From: Hoeflea sp. 108
Lineage (GTDB): Bacteria; Pseudomonadota; Alphaproteobacteria; Rhizobiales; Rhizobiaceae
Direction of reading: 5' to 3'
Length of the DNA stretch: 64,000 nucleotides
Assembly (NCBI RefSeq): GCF_000372965.1
Contig: NZ_KB890024.1
Coordinates: forward strand, 1,242,839-1,306,838
In this document: positions 26,085-35,327 of the stretch, one piece after another
Layout of the letters: every line of letters begins with the position of its first letter
Numbering within the stretch: the stretch's first letter is position 1
Notes under the pieces: model-generated
Told to the model about the DNA's origin: nothing
The model's database searches: none
The model's input: the letters and a program-made list of their open reading frames with translations, nothing else
Program-made: the position numbers and the translations under genes

Positions 26085-28963
26085 GCCAGCGGGTACTGTT
26101 CCTTCAGCATCTTGAGCGCCTGCTCGCCGGGAACCGGCGCGCCGAACATGAAGCTCTGCACATATTCGCAGCCCATCTGGCGCAACTCGAGCGCATCGCT
26201 CTCGTCGGAGATGCCTTCGGCCACCACCGACAGGCCCAGTTCGTGCGCCATGTTGACCATCGACTTGATCAGCACCGCGCGCTTGGGCGAGGTATCGTCG
26301 ACAAAGCTCTTGTCGATCTTGATCGTGTCGAAGGGGAAACGCGTCAGATAAGACAGCGACGAATAGCCTGTGCCGAAATCGTCGAGCGACAAGCCGATGC
26401 CCAGCTGCTTGAGCTTGGTCAGCACGTGGTTGGTCTGCTCGGGATTGTCCATCACCAGCGATTCCGTCAGCTCCAGCCGGAAGCAGCGCGGCTTGAGGTT
26501 GGCACGCGCGATGACCGAACGCACGTCGCTGACGAGGTCGCGGCGGATGAGCTGGCGGCTCGACAGGTTGACCGACACCGACAGCGGCGCATCGCCGATC
26601 TGCTTCTGCCAGTCGGCGAGGTCTTCCGCTGCGCGCTGCATGGCGAACAGGCCGAGCTGGACGATCAGGCCGCAGCTTTCGGCGACCGGGATGAAGTCAC
26701 CTGGCGGGATCATGCCGCGGCGCGGGTGATCCCAGCGCAGCAGTGCTTCGAAGCCGGCGACGCTGCCATCCTCCAGCCGCACGATCGGCTGGTAGGCGAG
26801 GGTGAATTCCTTGCGCTCGATGGCGCGGCGCAGATCGGATTCGAGCTGCAGGCGGTCGGTGCCGACGGTGCGGAATGCCGGGCGGAACGGCTCGATGCGG
26901 TCGCCGCCGAAGCGTTTGGCCTGGTGCATGGCAAGCTCGGCGTCCTTGACCATGTCCTCGGCCGAACCCTGGGCGGTGTTCCAGGTGACAAGGCCGACCG
27001 ACGCGGTCAAAACGATCTCGCGCTTGGCAAAGGTGATCGGCGCCTTGATCGCCTGCTTGATGGCGTCTGCAACAGCTGCGATGCGCGACGGATCCTGTTC
27101 CGACAGCAGCAGGAGCGCGAACTGGTCGCCGGCAAAACGCGACAGCGAGTCCTTGGGCTTGAGCAGGCGGTGCAGGCGGCGCGCGATGGTCAACAGGATG
27201 GTGTCGCCGGCCGAGATACCGAGCCCGTCATTGACCTGCTTGAAGCGGTCGATGTCGATGACGAAGACCGATGGGCGCACTTTCTCTTCGGTGCGGGCGA
27301 TGGAGATGATCGCCTCGAGCCGGTTCATGAACAGTTCGCGGTTGGGCAGCCCGGTCAGGTTGTCATGCACGGCATCGTGCAGCAGGCGCTCTTCGGACTT
27401 CTTCTGCTCCGTCACGTCGACCATGGTGCCGACGCAGCGAATGACCTCACCGTCGGAGCCGATGACCGGCCGCGCCTTGAGCTGGAACCAGTGGTAATGA
27501 CCATCAGCGCCGCGCAGGCGGAAGCTTTGCGACACGCGGCCGCGGCGATGCTCCAGCACCACGTCTAGCGTCGTGCGGAAGGTGTCGCGGTCGTCGGTAT
27601 GCAACACCGGCAGCCAGTTACGGGCAGCGCCCCCCAGGCTGTTGGGCGCAAGGCCGAGCTGCAGGCTGACATCGGGGCGGGTGACGACGCGGTCGCGCAG
27701 CACGTCCCAGTCCCAGACGATGTCGCCCGAGCCGGAGATCGCCAGCGCCTGGCGCTCCATGTCGCTGAACAGGCCCTGGTGCAGGGCACCGCCGGCAAAG
27801 GCGTGCTGCATGACCGTGAAGCCGATGAGCAGGATGATCAGGATCAGGCCGCCACCAAGCGCGGGCTGGACGATGTCGTTGTCCAGAATGCCGGTGATGG
27901 CCATCCACGAGCCGGCGAGCCAGATCAGCACCATCGCCCAACTGGGCACCAGCATGATGGCGCGGTCGTATCCGCGGATGCTGAGATAGACGATCAGGCC
28001 GAGGCCGGTGATGGCAGTGGCGGCAAACGAGATGCGGGCGATGCCTGCGGCAACGGCCGGGTCGATGATGGCGACGCCGGCGATGAGCACGAGGCCGAAT
28101 ATCCAGACGAAGGCGCCGTAGCTGAAATGGCCGTGCCATCGGTTGAGATTGAGATAGGCGAACAGGAAGACAACGAATGTTGCCGCAAGCGACACCTCCG
28201 TTCCCGCTCGCCATATTTGCTCGTTTCCGGGTGAGACCTCGATCACCTTGTTGAGGAAGCCGAAGTCGACGCAGATATAGGCAAGAACGGCCCAGGCAAG
28301 TGCTGCGGTGGCGGGGAACATCGAGGTGCCCTTGACCACGAACAGGATGGTCAGGAACAGCGCCAGCAGGCCGGCGATGCCGATGACGATGCCGCGGAAC
28401 AGCGTGTAGGAATTGACCGTGTCCTTGTAGGACTCAGGGTCCCACAGATAGACTTGCGGCAGCTTTGGCGAGGCGAGCTCGGCAATGAAGGTGACGACTG
28501 TGCCGGGGTTGAGCGTGACCAGGAACACGTCGGCGTCGGGGCTCGCCTGGCGGTCGAGCGCGAAGCCTTCCGACGGCGTGATCGCGGCGAGGCGGCTCGA
28601 GCCGAGATCGGGCCAGAACAGGCCGGAGCCGACCAGGCGGAAATGCGGCGCAACGATCAGGCGGTCGAGCTGCTGGTCGGTGGTGTTGGCGAGCGCAAAC
28701 ACCGCCCAGTCGCCGCTGGAGCGCTTGTCGTTGGCTTCCACCTCGATGCGGCGAACGATGCCGTCGGCGCCGGGGGCGGTGGAAACCTGGAAATTCTCGC
28801 CCTGATTCCGGTAGATCTCGACCGCGCCCGTGAGGTTCAGCGCCACGTCGTCTCGGGAAATCTTGATGGGCTCGACGGCAAATGCCTGCGACACCGCGCA
28901 CATGCTGGCGATGACCGAAACGATGAGCGCAAACAGGGGCGCCAGCAGGAAATGCTTCGACAA
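26075..28963 (-). CDS. 7TM-sensor GGDEF-EAL protein, cyclic-di-GMP phosphodiesterase candidate
   Basis: Domains in order: signal peptide or anchor (1-30), extracytoplasmic sensor domain (30-180), about seven membrane helices (185-400, 7TMR-DISM-like), PAS (420-545), GGDEF (550-715) and EAL (725-960). The GGDEF signature is degenerate, reading AGDQF, so cyclase activity is unlikely. The EAL domain keeps FEALLRW, NLSSRQL, LELTES, DDFGTGYSSLSYL, KIDKSFV and VVAEG, so it should hydrolyse cyclic-di-GMP. I place the start at TTG 28963, giving 962 residues. It comes 2 nt after the GNAT stop and 7 nt after AAGGG; a longer frame from 29032 would lie inside the GNAT gene. Confidence 0.85.
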   Translation of the reverse strand: MSKHFLLAPLFALIVSVIASMCAVSQAFAVEPIKISRDDVALNLTGAVEIYRNQGENFQVSTAPGADGIVRRIEVEANDKRSSGDWAVFALANTTDQQLDRLIVAPHFRLVGSGLFWPDLGSSRLAAITPSEGFALDRQASPDADVFLVTLNPGTVVTFIAELASPKLPQVYLWDPESYKDTVNSYTLFRGIVIGIAGLLALFLTILFVVKGTSMFPATAALAWAVLAYICVDFGFLNKVIEVSPGNEQIWRAGTEVSLAATFVVFLFAYLNLNRWHGHFSYGAFVWIFGLVLIAGVAIIDPAVAAGIARISFAATAITGLGLIVYLSIRGYDRAIMLVPSWAMVLIWLAGSWMAITGILDNDIVQPALGGGLILIILLIGFTVMQHAFAGGALHQGLFSDMERQALAISGSGDIVWDWDVLRDRVVTRPDVSLQLGLAPNSLGGAARNWLPVLHTDDRDTFRTTLDVVLEHRRGRVSQSFRLRGADGHYHWFQLKARPVIGSDGEVIRCVGTMVDVTEQKKSEERLLHDAVHDNLTGLPNRELFMNRLEAIISIARTEEKVRPSVFVIDIDRFKQVNDGLGISAGDTILLTIARRLHRLLKPKDSLSRFAGDQFALLLLSEQDPSRIAAVADAIKQAIKAPITFAKREIVLTASVGLVTWNTAQGSAEDMVKDAELAMHQAKRFGGDRIEPFRPAFRTVGTDRLQLESDLRRAIERKEFTLAYQPIVRLEDGSVAGFEALLRWDHPRRGMIPPGDFIPVAESCGLIVQLGLFAMQRAAEDLADWQKQIGDAPLSVSVNLSSRQLIRRDLVSDVRSVIARANLKPRCFRLELTESLVMDNPEQTNHVLTKLKQLGIGLSLDDFGTGYSSLSYLTRFPFDTIKIDKSFVDDTSPKRAVLIKSMVNMAHELGLSVVAEGISDESDALELRQMGCEYVQSFMFGAPVPGEQALKMLKEQYPLAQA

Positions 28964-28965
28964 GT

Positions 28966-29562
28966 TCAGCCCTTCATGGTGACGGCGTGCGGATCGTCCG
29001 CAATCAACGCGTAGAGATAGTGGTCGTGCCATTCGCCGTTGATCCTGAGATAGGATCGCAAAAGTCCTTCGCGCCGGAATCCGGCTTTTTCAAGCACGCG
29101 CACTGAACGCGTATTGTTGGGGATACAGGCAGCCTCGATCCGGTGCAACCGGAGCGTATCGAAGGCGTGGCGGGCCACCAATCTGACGGCATCGACCATG
29201 AAGCCCTGGCCGGCGTAACGCTCGCCGATCCAGTAGCCGATATGGCCTGTCTGGGCGACGCCGTAGCGGATGTTGCCGAGTGTGATTCCACCCACCAGCT
29301 TGCGGGTTGCGTTGTCGTAGATGAAGAAAGCGGCGGCCGTGCCCTGGATGAATTCGTCCTGGTAGCGGGCGAGACGTACCCGCCACGCCGAGCGTTCCAG
29401 CTCATCTGGCGCCCAACGCGGCTCCCACGGCTCGAGGAACGAGCGGCTGTCGGACCGCAGGGTCGACCATTCGTGGAAATCGCGCCAGTTGGGCAGCCTG
29501 AGTGTGACGCGTTCGCCTTTCAGCGCCGGAGGTTCGCGGCGAAAGAGCGAGAGCGAGAACAT
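28966..29562 (-). CDS. GNAT acetyltransferase, RimJ/RimL type
   Basis: A 198-residue N-acetyltransferase resembling ribosomal-protein alanine acetyltransferases. The acetyl-CoA loop is IGERYAGQGFMVDAVRL, preceded by HIGYWIGE, and the C-terminal part has RIEAACIPNNTRSVRVLEKAGF and the family ending SYLRINGEWHDHYLYAL. The target protein or small molecule is not known. It sits between the M16 peptidase upstream (16-bp gap) and the cyclic-di-GMP protein downstream (2-nt gap), so all three, with thrC, are probably one transcript. Confidence 0.9.
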   Translation of the reverse strand: MFSLSLFRREPPALKGERVTLRLPNWRDFHEWSTLRSDSRSFLEPWEPRWAPDELERSAWRVRLARYQDEFIQGTAAAFFIYDNATRKLVGGITLGNIRYGVAQTGHIGYWIGERYAGQGFMVDAVRLVARHAFDTLRLHRIEAACIPNNTRSVRVLEKAGFRREGLLRSYLRINGEWHDHYLYALIADDPHAVTMKG

Positions 29563-29577
29563 GGCTGCAATGGCTGC

Positions 29578-30870
29578 TCAGACGGCAAGCTTGCGGGCGG
29601 CCGCCTGTCCGCCCGGCAGCGAATCCAGCAGCGATTCGTAGGGCGCGAGCGTGCCGACTGGGCCAACGGCAGTGATTGTCGGGCGGGTCGAGAACAGCCG
29701 CGAGGCCAGGTCCGTCAATCTCTCCGTGGTCAGCGCCTGCAGTCGCTCCATCAGCTCCTCCTTGGCGATCGGGCGGCCGAACAGCAGCAGCTGTCGGGCG
29801 ATCTGCGAAGCGCGGCTGGAGCTGCTTTCGGCCGACATGATGAGGCCGGCTCGGTACTGCGCCCGGGCACGATCGAGCTCTTCCTGGAGGATGTCTTCGC
29901 CGGCCTTCTGCAGCTCACCGATGATGACCGGCAGCAACTCGGCGATGTCGGACTGGCCGGTGGCGGCGTGGATGCCGAAGATGCCGGTGTCGGAGAAGCC
30001 CCAATGGAAGGCGTAGACCGAGTAGCACAGGCCGCGCTTCTCGCGCACTTCCTGGAACAGGCGGGACGACATGCCGCCGCCAAGGATCATCGACAGCACC
30101 TGCGAGGCGTAGAAGTCGCGCACATGATAGGCGCGGCCTTCGAAGCCGAGCACGATCTGCGCGTCCATCAGGTCGCGATCTTCGCGGAAGTCGCCGCCGA
30201 CATACTGTGCGTATTGGGGGATGGCGCTTTCTGCCTTGGTGCGGAAACTGCCGAGCCGCTTCTCGACCTCACGGACGAATTCATCGTGCTTCACGTCGCC
30301 GGCGGCGACCACGACCATCCGCTCGGCGCCGTACTGGCGCTGCATGAAGTCGTGCAGCTGCGCCGAGGTGAAGGACTTCACCGTCTCGGGCGTACCGAGG
30401 ATCGAGCGGCCGAGCGTCTGGTGGCGGAAGGCGGTTTCGGTGAAACGGTCGAAGACGATGTCGTCGGGCGTGTCGTGTGCGGCGCCGATTTCCTGCAGGA
30501 TGACATGCTGCTCGCGCTCGAGCTCATCGGGATCGAACTCGGAATCCTGGAGGATGTCGGACAGGATGTCGACTGCCAGCGGCACGTCGTCGGACAGCAC
30601 CCGGGCATAAAACGAAGTCGTCTCGACCGACGTGGCGGCGTTGATCTCGCCCCCGACATTTTCGATTTCCGAAGCGATCTGGAAGGCGCTGCGGCTCTTC
30701 GTGCCCTTGAACGCCATGTGCTCGAGCAGATGGGCCATGCCGTGCTCGTCGTCGCGCTCGTTGCGCGCTCCCGACTTGACCCATGTCCCTAGAGCTACGG
30801 TCTCGACGCTCGGAAGTGTTTCGGTGGCTACTGTCAGGCCGTTCGACAGACGGCTTACCTCAACACTCAT
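29578..30870 (-). CDS. M16 family zinc peptidase (processing peptidase-like)
   Basis: A 430-residue pitrilysin-clan peptidase related to the beta subunit of mitochondrial processing peptidase. The inverted zinc motif HxxEH is HLLEH (residues 47-51), with the distal zinc Glu at 127 (VILQEIGA). The second, inactive half contains GGGMSSRLFQEVREKRGLCYSVYAF. Function in bacteria is mostly unknown. It follows thrC by 15 bp, an arrangement I recognise from other Rhizobiales. Confidence 0.93.
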   Translation of the reverse strand: MSVEVSRLSNGLTVATETLPSVETVALGTWVKSGARNERDDEHGMAHLLEHMAFKGTKSRSAFQIASEIENVGGEINAATSVETTSFYARVLSDDVPLAVDILSDILQDSEFDPDELEREQHVILQEIGAAHDTPDDIVFDRFTETAFRHQTLGRSILGTPETVKSFTSAQLHDFMQRQYGAERMVVVAAGDVKHDEFVREVEKRLGSFRTKAESAIPQYAQYVGGDFREDRDLMDAQIVLGFEGRAYHVRDFYASQVLSMILGGGMSSRLFQEVREKRGLCYSVYAFHWGFSDTGIFGIHAATGQSDIAELLPVIIGELQKAGEDILQEELDRARAQYRAGLIMSAESSSSRASQIARQLLLFGRPIAKEELMERLQALTTERLTDLASRLFSTRPTITAVGPVGTLAPYESLLDSLPGGQAAARKLAV

Positions 30871-30885
30871 ATTCCTGCGTACTCC

Positions 30886-32283
30886 CTAACGCGCCGCCCG
30901 TGTGCGGCGGCTAATGTAATCTTCCACCATTTTTATCTCTGATGGAAGTACCGTGAAGTTTTCCTTACGTTCCATCAATCCCGACAGCCAATTCGGCAAA
31001 GCCGGCTCGATGCCGGAGGCTGCCTTGACGGCGGCGGGGAATTTGGCCGGGTGGGCGGTGGCAAGCACGACCATCGGCACGTCGCTGGCCGGTTCGCCCG
31101 CAGCAACATGCATCGCGGTTGCGGTATGCGGATCAAGCAGATAGCCGCTTGCATCAAGCACCTTGCGGATCGTGGCCGCGGTCTCGTCCATGTCGGCGCG
31201 ACCGGCGCCGAACTCGGCGCGAATGCTGGCCAGCGCCTTGGCCTCGATAGTGAACGCGCCCGACTGCTTGAGGCCGGCCATGTAGCGCCGCACCACCGCC
31301 GGGTCGCGGTCGGAGGCTTCGAACAGCAGGCGTTCGAAGTTGGATGACACCTGGATGTCCATCGAAGGCGAGGTGGTGGCGACCACGCCGGTCTGACGAT
31401 ATTCGCCGCTCTTCAGCGTGCGGGCCAGGATGTCGTTGTCGTTGGTAGCGATGACGAGACGATCGATCGGCAGGCCCATGCGCTTGGCGGCATAGGCAGC
31501 GAAGATGTCACCGAAATTGCCTGTCGGCACAGTGAACGATACCGGCCTGTCGGGCGCGCCGAGCGAGATGGCCGAGGAGAAGTAGTAGACGATCTGGGCC
31601 ATGATGCGGGCCCAGTTGATCGAGTTCACGCCCGACAGCCGCACGCGGTCGCGGAAGCCGTGGTCGTTGAACATGTCCTTCACCAGGCCCTGGCAGTCGT
31701 CGAAATTTCCTTCGATCGACAGCGCGTGCACGTTGGCGGCGGTCGAGGTGGTCATCTGGCGCTGCTGCACAGGTGACACGCGCCCATGCGGGAACAGGAT
31801 GAAGATGTCGGTACGCTCGCGTCCGGCGAAAGCCTCGATGGCCGCGCCGCCCGTGTCGCCCGAGGTGGCGCCGACGATGGTCGCGTGCTGGCCGCGTTCG
31901 GCCAGCACATGGTCCATCAGGCGGGCCAGCAACTGCATGGCGACGTCCTTGAAGGCCAGCGTCGGGCCATGGAACAGCTCAAGCACGAAGGTGTTGGCGC
32001 CGGTCTGGATCAGGGGGCAGACGGCCTCGTGGCGGAAGCTGCCATAGGCCTCGCGCACCAGGCGCTCGAACACGTCGGGCTTGATCTCACCGCCGAGGAA
32101 GGGCGCCAGCAGCCGGATCGCGAGGTCGGCGTAGGGCAGGCCGCGCATGGCGCGAATCTCGGCCGGGCTGACGGTCGGCCATTCCGCCGGGAGATAGAGG
32201 CCACCGTCGCGTGCGAGGCCGGCCAGGACTGCATCGGAAAATCCAAGCGTGGGCGCTTCCCCACGGGTACTCACATAGTGCAT
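30886..32283 (-). CDS. thrC: Threonine synthase
   Basis: A 465-residue PLP enzyme converting O-phosphohomoserine to threonine. The PLP lysine lies in PTLAFKDVAMQLL, and phosphate-binding motifs ATSGDTGGAAIEAF and VPTGNFGD are visible. ATG 32283 gives the family start MHYVSTRGEAP; an upstream TTG at 32298 is in frame but less likely. It heads the operon thrC-M16 peptidase-GNAT-cyclic-di-GMP protein. Confidence 0.96.
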   Translation of the reverse strand: MHYVSTRGEAPTLGFSDAVLAGLARDGGLYLPAEWPTVSPAEIRAMRGLPYADLAIRLLAPFLGGEIKPDVFERLVREAYGSFRHEAVCPLIQTGANTFVLELFHGPTLAFKDVAMQLLARLMDHVLAERGQHATIVGATSGDTGGAAIEAFAGRERTDIFILFPHGRVSPVQQRQMTTSTAANVHALSIEGNFDDCQGLVKDMFNDHGFRDRVRLSGVNSINWARIMAQIVYYFSSAISLGAPDRPVSFTVPTGNFGDIFAAYAAKRMGLPIDRLVIATNDNDILARTLKSGEYRQTGVVATTSPSMDIQVSSNFERLLFEASDRDPAVVRRYMAGLKQSGAFTIEAKALASIRAEFGAGRADMDETAATIRKVLDASGYLLDPHTATAMHVAAGEPASDVPMVVLATAHPAKFPAAVKAASGIEPALPNWLSGLMERKENFTVLPSEIKMVEDYISRRTRAAR

Positions 32284-32411
32284 ATCTATCCGTTCCAAGG
32301 CGCAAGGACCTGCCGGTAATCGGCGGGACGGGGAAAACTGCGCTCCATCAGTCGCATTTTTGCCGTGCGGTTGATATAGAACGACTGCTTTGCGAGAGGG
32401 AAGTGCAGTTC

Positions 32412-33008
32412 ATGTTGTTTCGTAAGATCGACGGTCGCTTTATGGCGGCTATGGCGACCTCCTGCTTTATGCTCGCCGTCACCGGCTGCCAATCTGGCGG
32501 CGCGGGCGGCCTGTTCGGCCCCAGCCAGCCCAAGGACCCCAAGGTCGTAGCCGCCGAAGAGGGCAAGATCCTGGCCAGCGAGCTGCTCGCCTATTGCCCG
32601 AACGTTGTGCTGCGTGACGGCACGTCCTTCTTCAACAGCTACGCCAAGGGCGGTCAGGACGATCCGTCCAAGCTGGTGCACCAGTCGGCGATCACCGACG
32701 TCACCCGCAGTTGCACTCGTGCCGACGGCCAGATGACCATCAAGGTCGGCGTCGCAGGCAAGGTGGTGGTCGGCCCCGCAGGTGGCCCCGGTACAGTCAA
32801 CATGCCGATCCGCATCGCCGTCGTCCGCAACGGCGAAGTGCTCTATTCGCAGCTTCACAAGAATTCGGTGCAGGTGACCGATCCGTCGACCGCCACCCAG
32901 TTCGTCTTCACCGATCCGAACGTGGTGATTCCGGTGCCGACCGCACGCGACGTGCAGGTCTTTGCCGGCTTCGACGAAGGCCCGGCCAAGAAGCCGGCGA
33001 AACAGTAA
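32412..33008 (+). CDS. Putative lipoprotein of unknown function
   Basis: A 198-residue exported protein. After MLFRKIDGRF a hydrophobic stretch ends in LAVTGC, a plausible lipobox with Cys26, so it should be lipid-anchored. The mature domain has two cysteines that could pair (AYCPNVVLRDGT and TRSCTRADGQ), a beta-rich centre (KVGVAGKVVVGPAGGPGTVNMPI) and a Lys/Pro tail. I do not recognise a named family. ATG 32412 has GGGAAG upstream, and the gene is divergent from thrC with 128 bp between. Confidence 0.75.
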   Translation: MLFRKIDGRFMAAMATSCFMLAVTGCQSGGAGGLFGPSQPKDPKVVAAEEGKILASELLAYCPNVVLRDGTSFFNSYAKGGQDDPSKLVHQSAITDVTRSCTRADGQMTIKVGVAGKVVVGPAGGPGTVNMPIRIAVVRNGEVLYSQLHKNSVQVTDPSTATQFVFTDPNVVIPVPTARDVQVFAGFDEGPAKKPAKQ

Positions 33009-33025
33009 GGCGACGGGGACAGCAG

Positions 33026-33607
33026 TCAGCTGTCCTTGTGCCTCTGGTAGTAGCGGGCGACGCGCATGCGGTTGCCGCAGCGCGTCGCGGCACACCAGCG
33101 CCGGCGGCTGCTCGCCGGCAGAAACAGCTTCGTACAATCCTCGGCCTCGCACTTGCGGATCGTGCCGACAGCCGGGTCGGTGAGCACGCTTGCCACCGCT
33201 TCCGCGAGACGCGCTGCGAGGTCGGCGACAACCGACCCGGTGCGCATACGCTGCACCGCCAGCGATGATCCGGTCCACCGAAGTTCGAGATGAACCGGCG
33301 CTGCCGCCAGCGCCTGGTTGAGCTCGCGCAGGCTTGGCTCAGGCGGCGTCCTGCCGTGCCTGGCATGGTCGACGAGCTGGCTCGCACATTCGCGCACGGC
33401 GTGAATGGCGGCGAGATCGCCTTGTGACACGGCGATCAACGCATCGCCGCCATATTCCTCCAAACGTTCTGCCTGGAGCGCCACCCAGGCCCGCAGGCCA
33501 TCAGGCGTCGCCAAATGGTCGATGCCCTCAGTGCCGCTGCGGGCGCGTGTGTTGACCAGGTCCAGCCCAAGAGGCTCGCCGGTCAGCGGAAGAATGTCGA
33601 TGCTCAT
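33026..33607 (-). CDS. CGNR zinc finger protein (ABATE domain), probable stress regulator
   Basis: A 193-residue protein with an N-terminal ABATE-like domain (EPLGLDLVNT) and a C-terminal CGNR zinc finger: CEAEDCTKLF, then RRWCAATRCGNRMRVARYYQR. Such proteins are thought to be transcription regulators. ATG 33607 gives the usual short N-terminus; an in-frame ATG at 33643 would start within a palindrome. It is divergent from an alpha/beta hydrolase gene, with two palindromes between, which suggests local control of both genes. Confidence 0.85.
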   Translation of the reverse strand: MSIDILPLTGEPLGLDLVNTRARSGTEGIDHLATPDGLRAWVALQAERLEEYGGDALIAVSQGDLAAIHAVRECASQLVDHARHGRTPPEPSLRELNQALAAAPVHLELRWTGSSLAVQRMRTGSVVADLAARLAEAVASVLTDPAVGTIRKCEAEDCTKLFLPASSRRRWCAATRCGNRMRVARYYQRHKDS

Positions 33608-33613
33608 GCTAAT

Positions 33614-33645
33614 TCCAAAATTGGAGATTGACACATTAGTCAATC
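33614..33645. promoter_or_regulatory. Two adjacent palindromes in the CGNR/hydrolase divergent region
   Basis: TCCAAAATTGGA (33614-33625) is a perfect 12-bp palindrome. It abuts GATTGAC (33626-33632), a 6-bp spacer and GTCAATC (33639-33645), a perfect 7-bp inverted repeat. Both are placed to act as operators; the second contains TTGAC in each direction and could hold the -35 hexamers of divergent promoters. Confidence 0.6.
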
Positions 33646-33690
33646 AAGCGAATGTTGCTAATGCATAATCTTAGATAGAAAGCATGTGAA

Positions 33691-34596
33691 ATGGCAATCG
33701 CAACGTTACCCCGTGTGGTTCATCGTCATCTCGACGTCGACGGCGTGCGCATTTTCTACCGTGAGTCGGTACCCGCCGACGGCAGCGTGCATAAGCCCGT
33801 GCTCCTTTTGCTGCATGGCTTTCCCTCGGCTTCGCACCAGTACCGCCGGCTGATCGATGCGGTCGGCAGCCATTACCGCGTGATTGCGCCCGACTATCCC
33901 GGCTTTGGCCACAGCGACGTGCCGCAGCCCGCGAGCGCTGGCGGCAGCTTCGTCTACAGTTTCGACCGCCTCGCCGACACGATGGAGGGGTTCATCAAGG
34001 GATTGGGACTGGACCGCTTCGTCGCCTATCTCTTCGACTTCGGCGCGCCTGTCGGTTTCCGCCTGGCGGTGCGGCATCCCGAATGGTTCGCAGGCCTGAT
34101 CGTGCAGAATGGCAATGCCTATGATGAAGGGCTGTCGGACGGTGCGCGCAACTTCATCGCGCTGCGGCCCGATCAACCCGAGGCGGAGAAGGCGATCCTC
34201 GATCTGCTGACACTTTCAGGCACGCGCTTTCAGTATGAGAGCGGCGTCGGGCAGCAGGAATTGCTGGCGCCGGATGGCTGGACGCTGGACCAGCATTTTC
34301 TCGACCTGCCGGGCCGCAAGCAGCCGCAGGTGGACCTCGCCTTCGACTACCACAGCAACGTCGCGCGCTATTGCGAATGGCAGGCCTGGCTGAGGCAGTA
34401 TCAGCCGCCGACGCTGATCGTGTGGGGCAAGGACGATCCGTTCTTCCCGGCGCCGGGCGCGCACGCCTATCTGCGCGATCTGCCCGAGGCGGAGCTGCAT
34501 CTGTTCGAAACCGGGCACTTCGCGCTCGAGGAGAAGTTGCCCGAAATCGTGCCGCTGGTCGCCGATTTTGTCGACCGGACCTGGATCCGGCCCTGA
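33691..34596 (+). CDS. Alpha/beta hydrolase, epoxide hydrolase / haloalkane dehalogenase-like
   Basis: A 301-residue hydrolase. The oxyanion motif is LLLLHGFPSASHQYR. The nucleophile elbow reads LFDFGAPVG, with Asp in place of Ser, which is the mark of epoxide hydrolases and haloalkane dehalogenases. The acid is probably in VWGKDDPFF and the histidine in ETGHFALEE. The substrate is unknown. It is divergent from the CGNR regulator, which may control it. Confidence 0.85.
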   Translation: MAIATLPRVVHRHLDVDGVRIFYRESVPADGSVHKPVLLLLHGFPSASHQYRRLIDAVGSHYRVIAPDYPGFGHSDVPQPASAGGSFVYSFDRLADTMEGFIKGLGLDRFVAYLFDFGAPVGFRLAVRHPEWFAGLIVQNGNAYDEGLSDGARNFIALRPDQPEAEKAILDLLTLSGTRFQYESGVGQQELLAPDGWTLDQHFLDLPGRKQPQVDLAFDYHSNVARYCEWQAWLRQYQPPTLIVWGKDDPFFPAPGAHAYLRDLPEAELHLFETGHFALEEKLPEIVPLVADFVDRTWIRP

Positions 34597-34603
34597 CAGT
34601 CGA

Positions 34604-34624
34604 GCCGGCCCTTGCCGGGCCGGC
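34604..34624. terminator. Hairpin between convergent hydrolase and HAD genes
   Basis: GCCGGCCC (34604-34611), a 5-nt loop and GGGCCGGC (34617-34624) form an 8-bp GC stem between the two convergent stops. There is no T-tract on either side. Confidence 0.5.
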
Positions 34625-34637
34625 ACGGTTACGCGTG

Positions 34638-35327
34638 TCAGGCGTTTTCAGACCACATGCTGAGTGCTGCGAGCACGCCGCCGAGGTCAGCCCAGCGCCG
34701 GATCACGGTTTCAGCACCTGCCTCGGTCAGCGCGTCGGCATGGCCCGGATAGCTGTGCGCGCCGCCGGTGAAGCCGATGACGCGCATGCCGGCGGCAACC
34801 GCGCCGGAAATGCCGTGCACCGAATCCTCGATGACGAAGGTGTTGGCCGGGTTGGCGCCGAGCGTCTTGGCGGCGTGCAGGAACACATCAGGCGCAGGCT
34901 TTGCCTTGCGGCTCGGAGTCTCAAGGGCCGAGAAGATACGGCCCTTGAACAGCGGCAGGATGCGCGTGCGATCCAGCATCATCTCGATGCGCTCGCTGGT
35001 GGAATTGGAGCAGATGCAACGCGGCGCGGTGACGGCGGCGACAGCTTCATGCACGCCTTCGATGGCGCGCACTTCGGTCTTGAGGCGGCGGTCGACCATT
35101 TCCTCTGCCTGGCTGATGAGCGAGGCCTGGAAGGGGATGGCCGCCTTCTCCTCGATCTTCAGCATGATGTCCTTGAAAGTCAGGCCGGCATAGCTCTCGG
35201 CGATCTCCTCGGCTGAGATCTCGAAGCCTGCCTGAGTGAGCAGTTCGGCCTCGATACGGGCGGCGATGATTTCGGAATCGACGAGCACGCCGTCGCAATC
35301 GAAAATGACTAGATCTGGCTGGTTCAT
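34638..35327 (-). CDS. HAD family hydrolase, phosphoglycolate phosphatase/beta-phosphoglucomutase-like
   Basis: A 229-residue HAD-IA phosphatase. Motif I is FDCDGVLVDSE (both Asp present), motif II CSNST, motif III KAKPAPDVF, and motif IV VIEDSVHG. The alpha-helical cap lies in residues 15-85. It hydrolyses some sugar or small organic phosphate; the specific substrate cannot be told. Divergent from ccrM with 170 bp between. Confidence 0.88.
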   Translation of the reverse strand: MNQPDLVIFDCDGVLVDSEIIAARIEAELLTQAGFEISAEEIAESYAGLTFKDIMLKIEEKAAIPFQASLISQAEEMVDRRLKTEVRAIEGVHEAVAAVTAPRCICSNSTSERIEMMLDRTRILPLFKGRIFSALETPSRKAKPAPDVFLHAAKTLGANPANTFVIEDSVHGISGAVAAGMRVIGFTGGAHSYPGHADALTEAGAETVIRRWADLGGVLAALSMWSENA

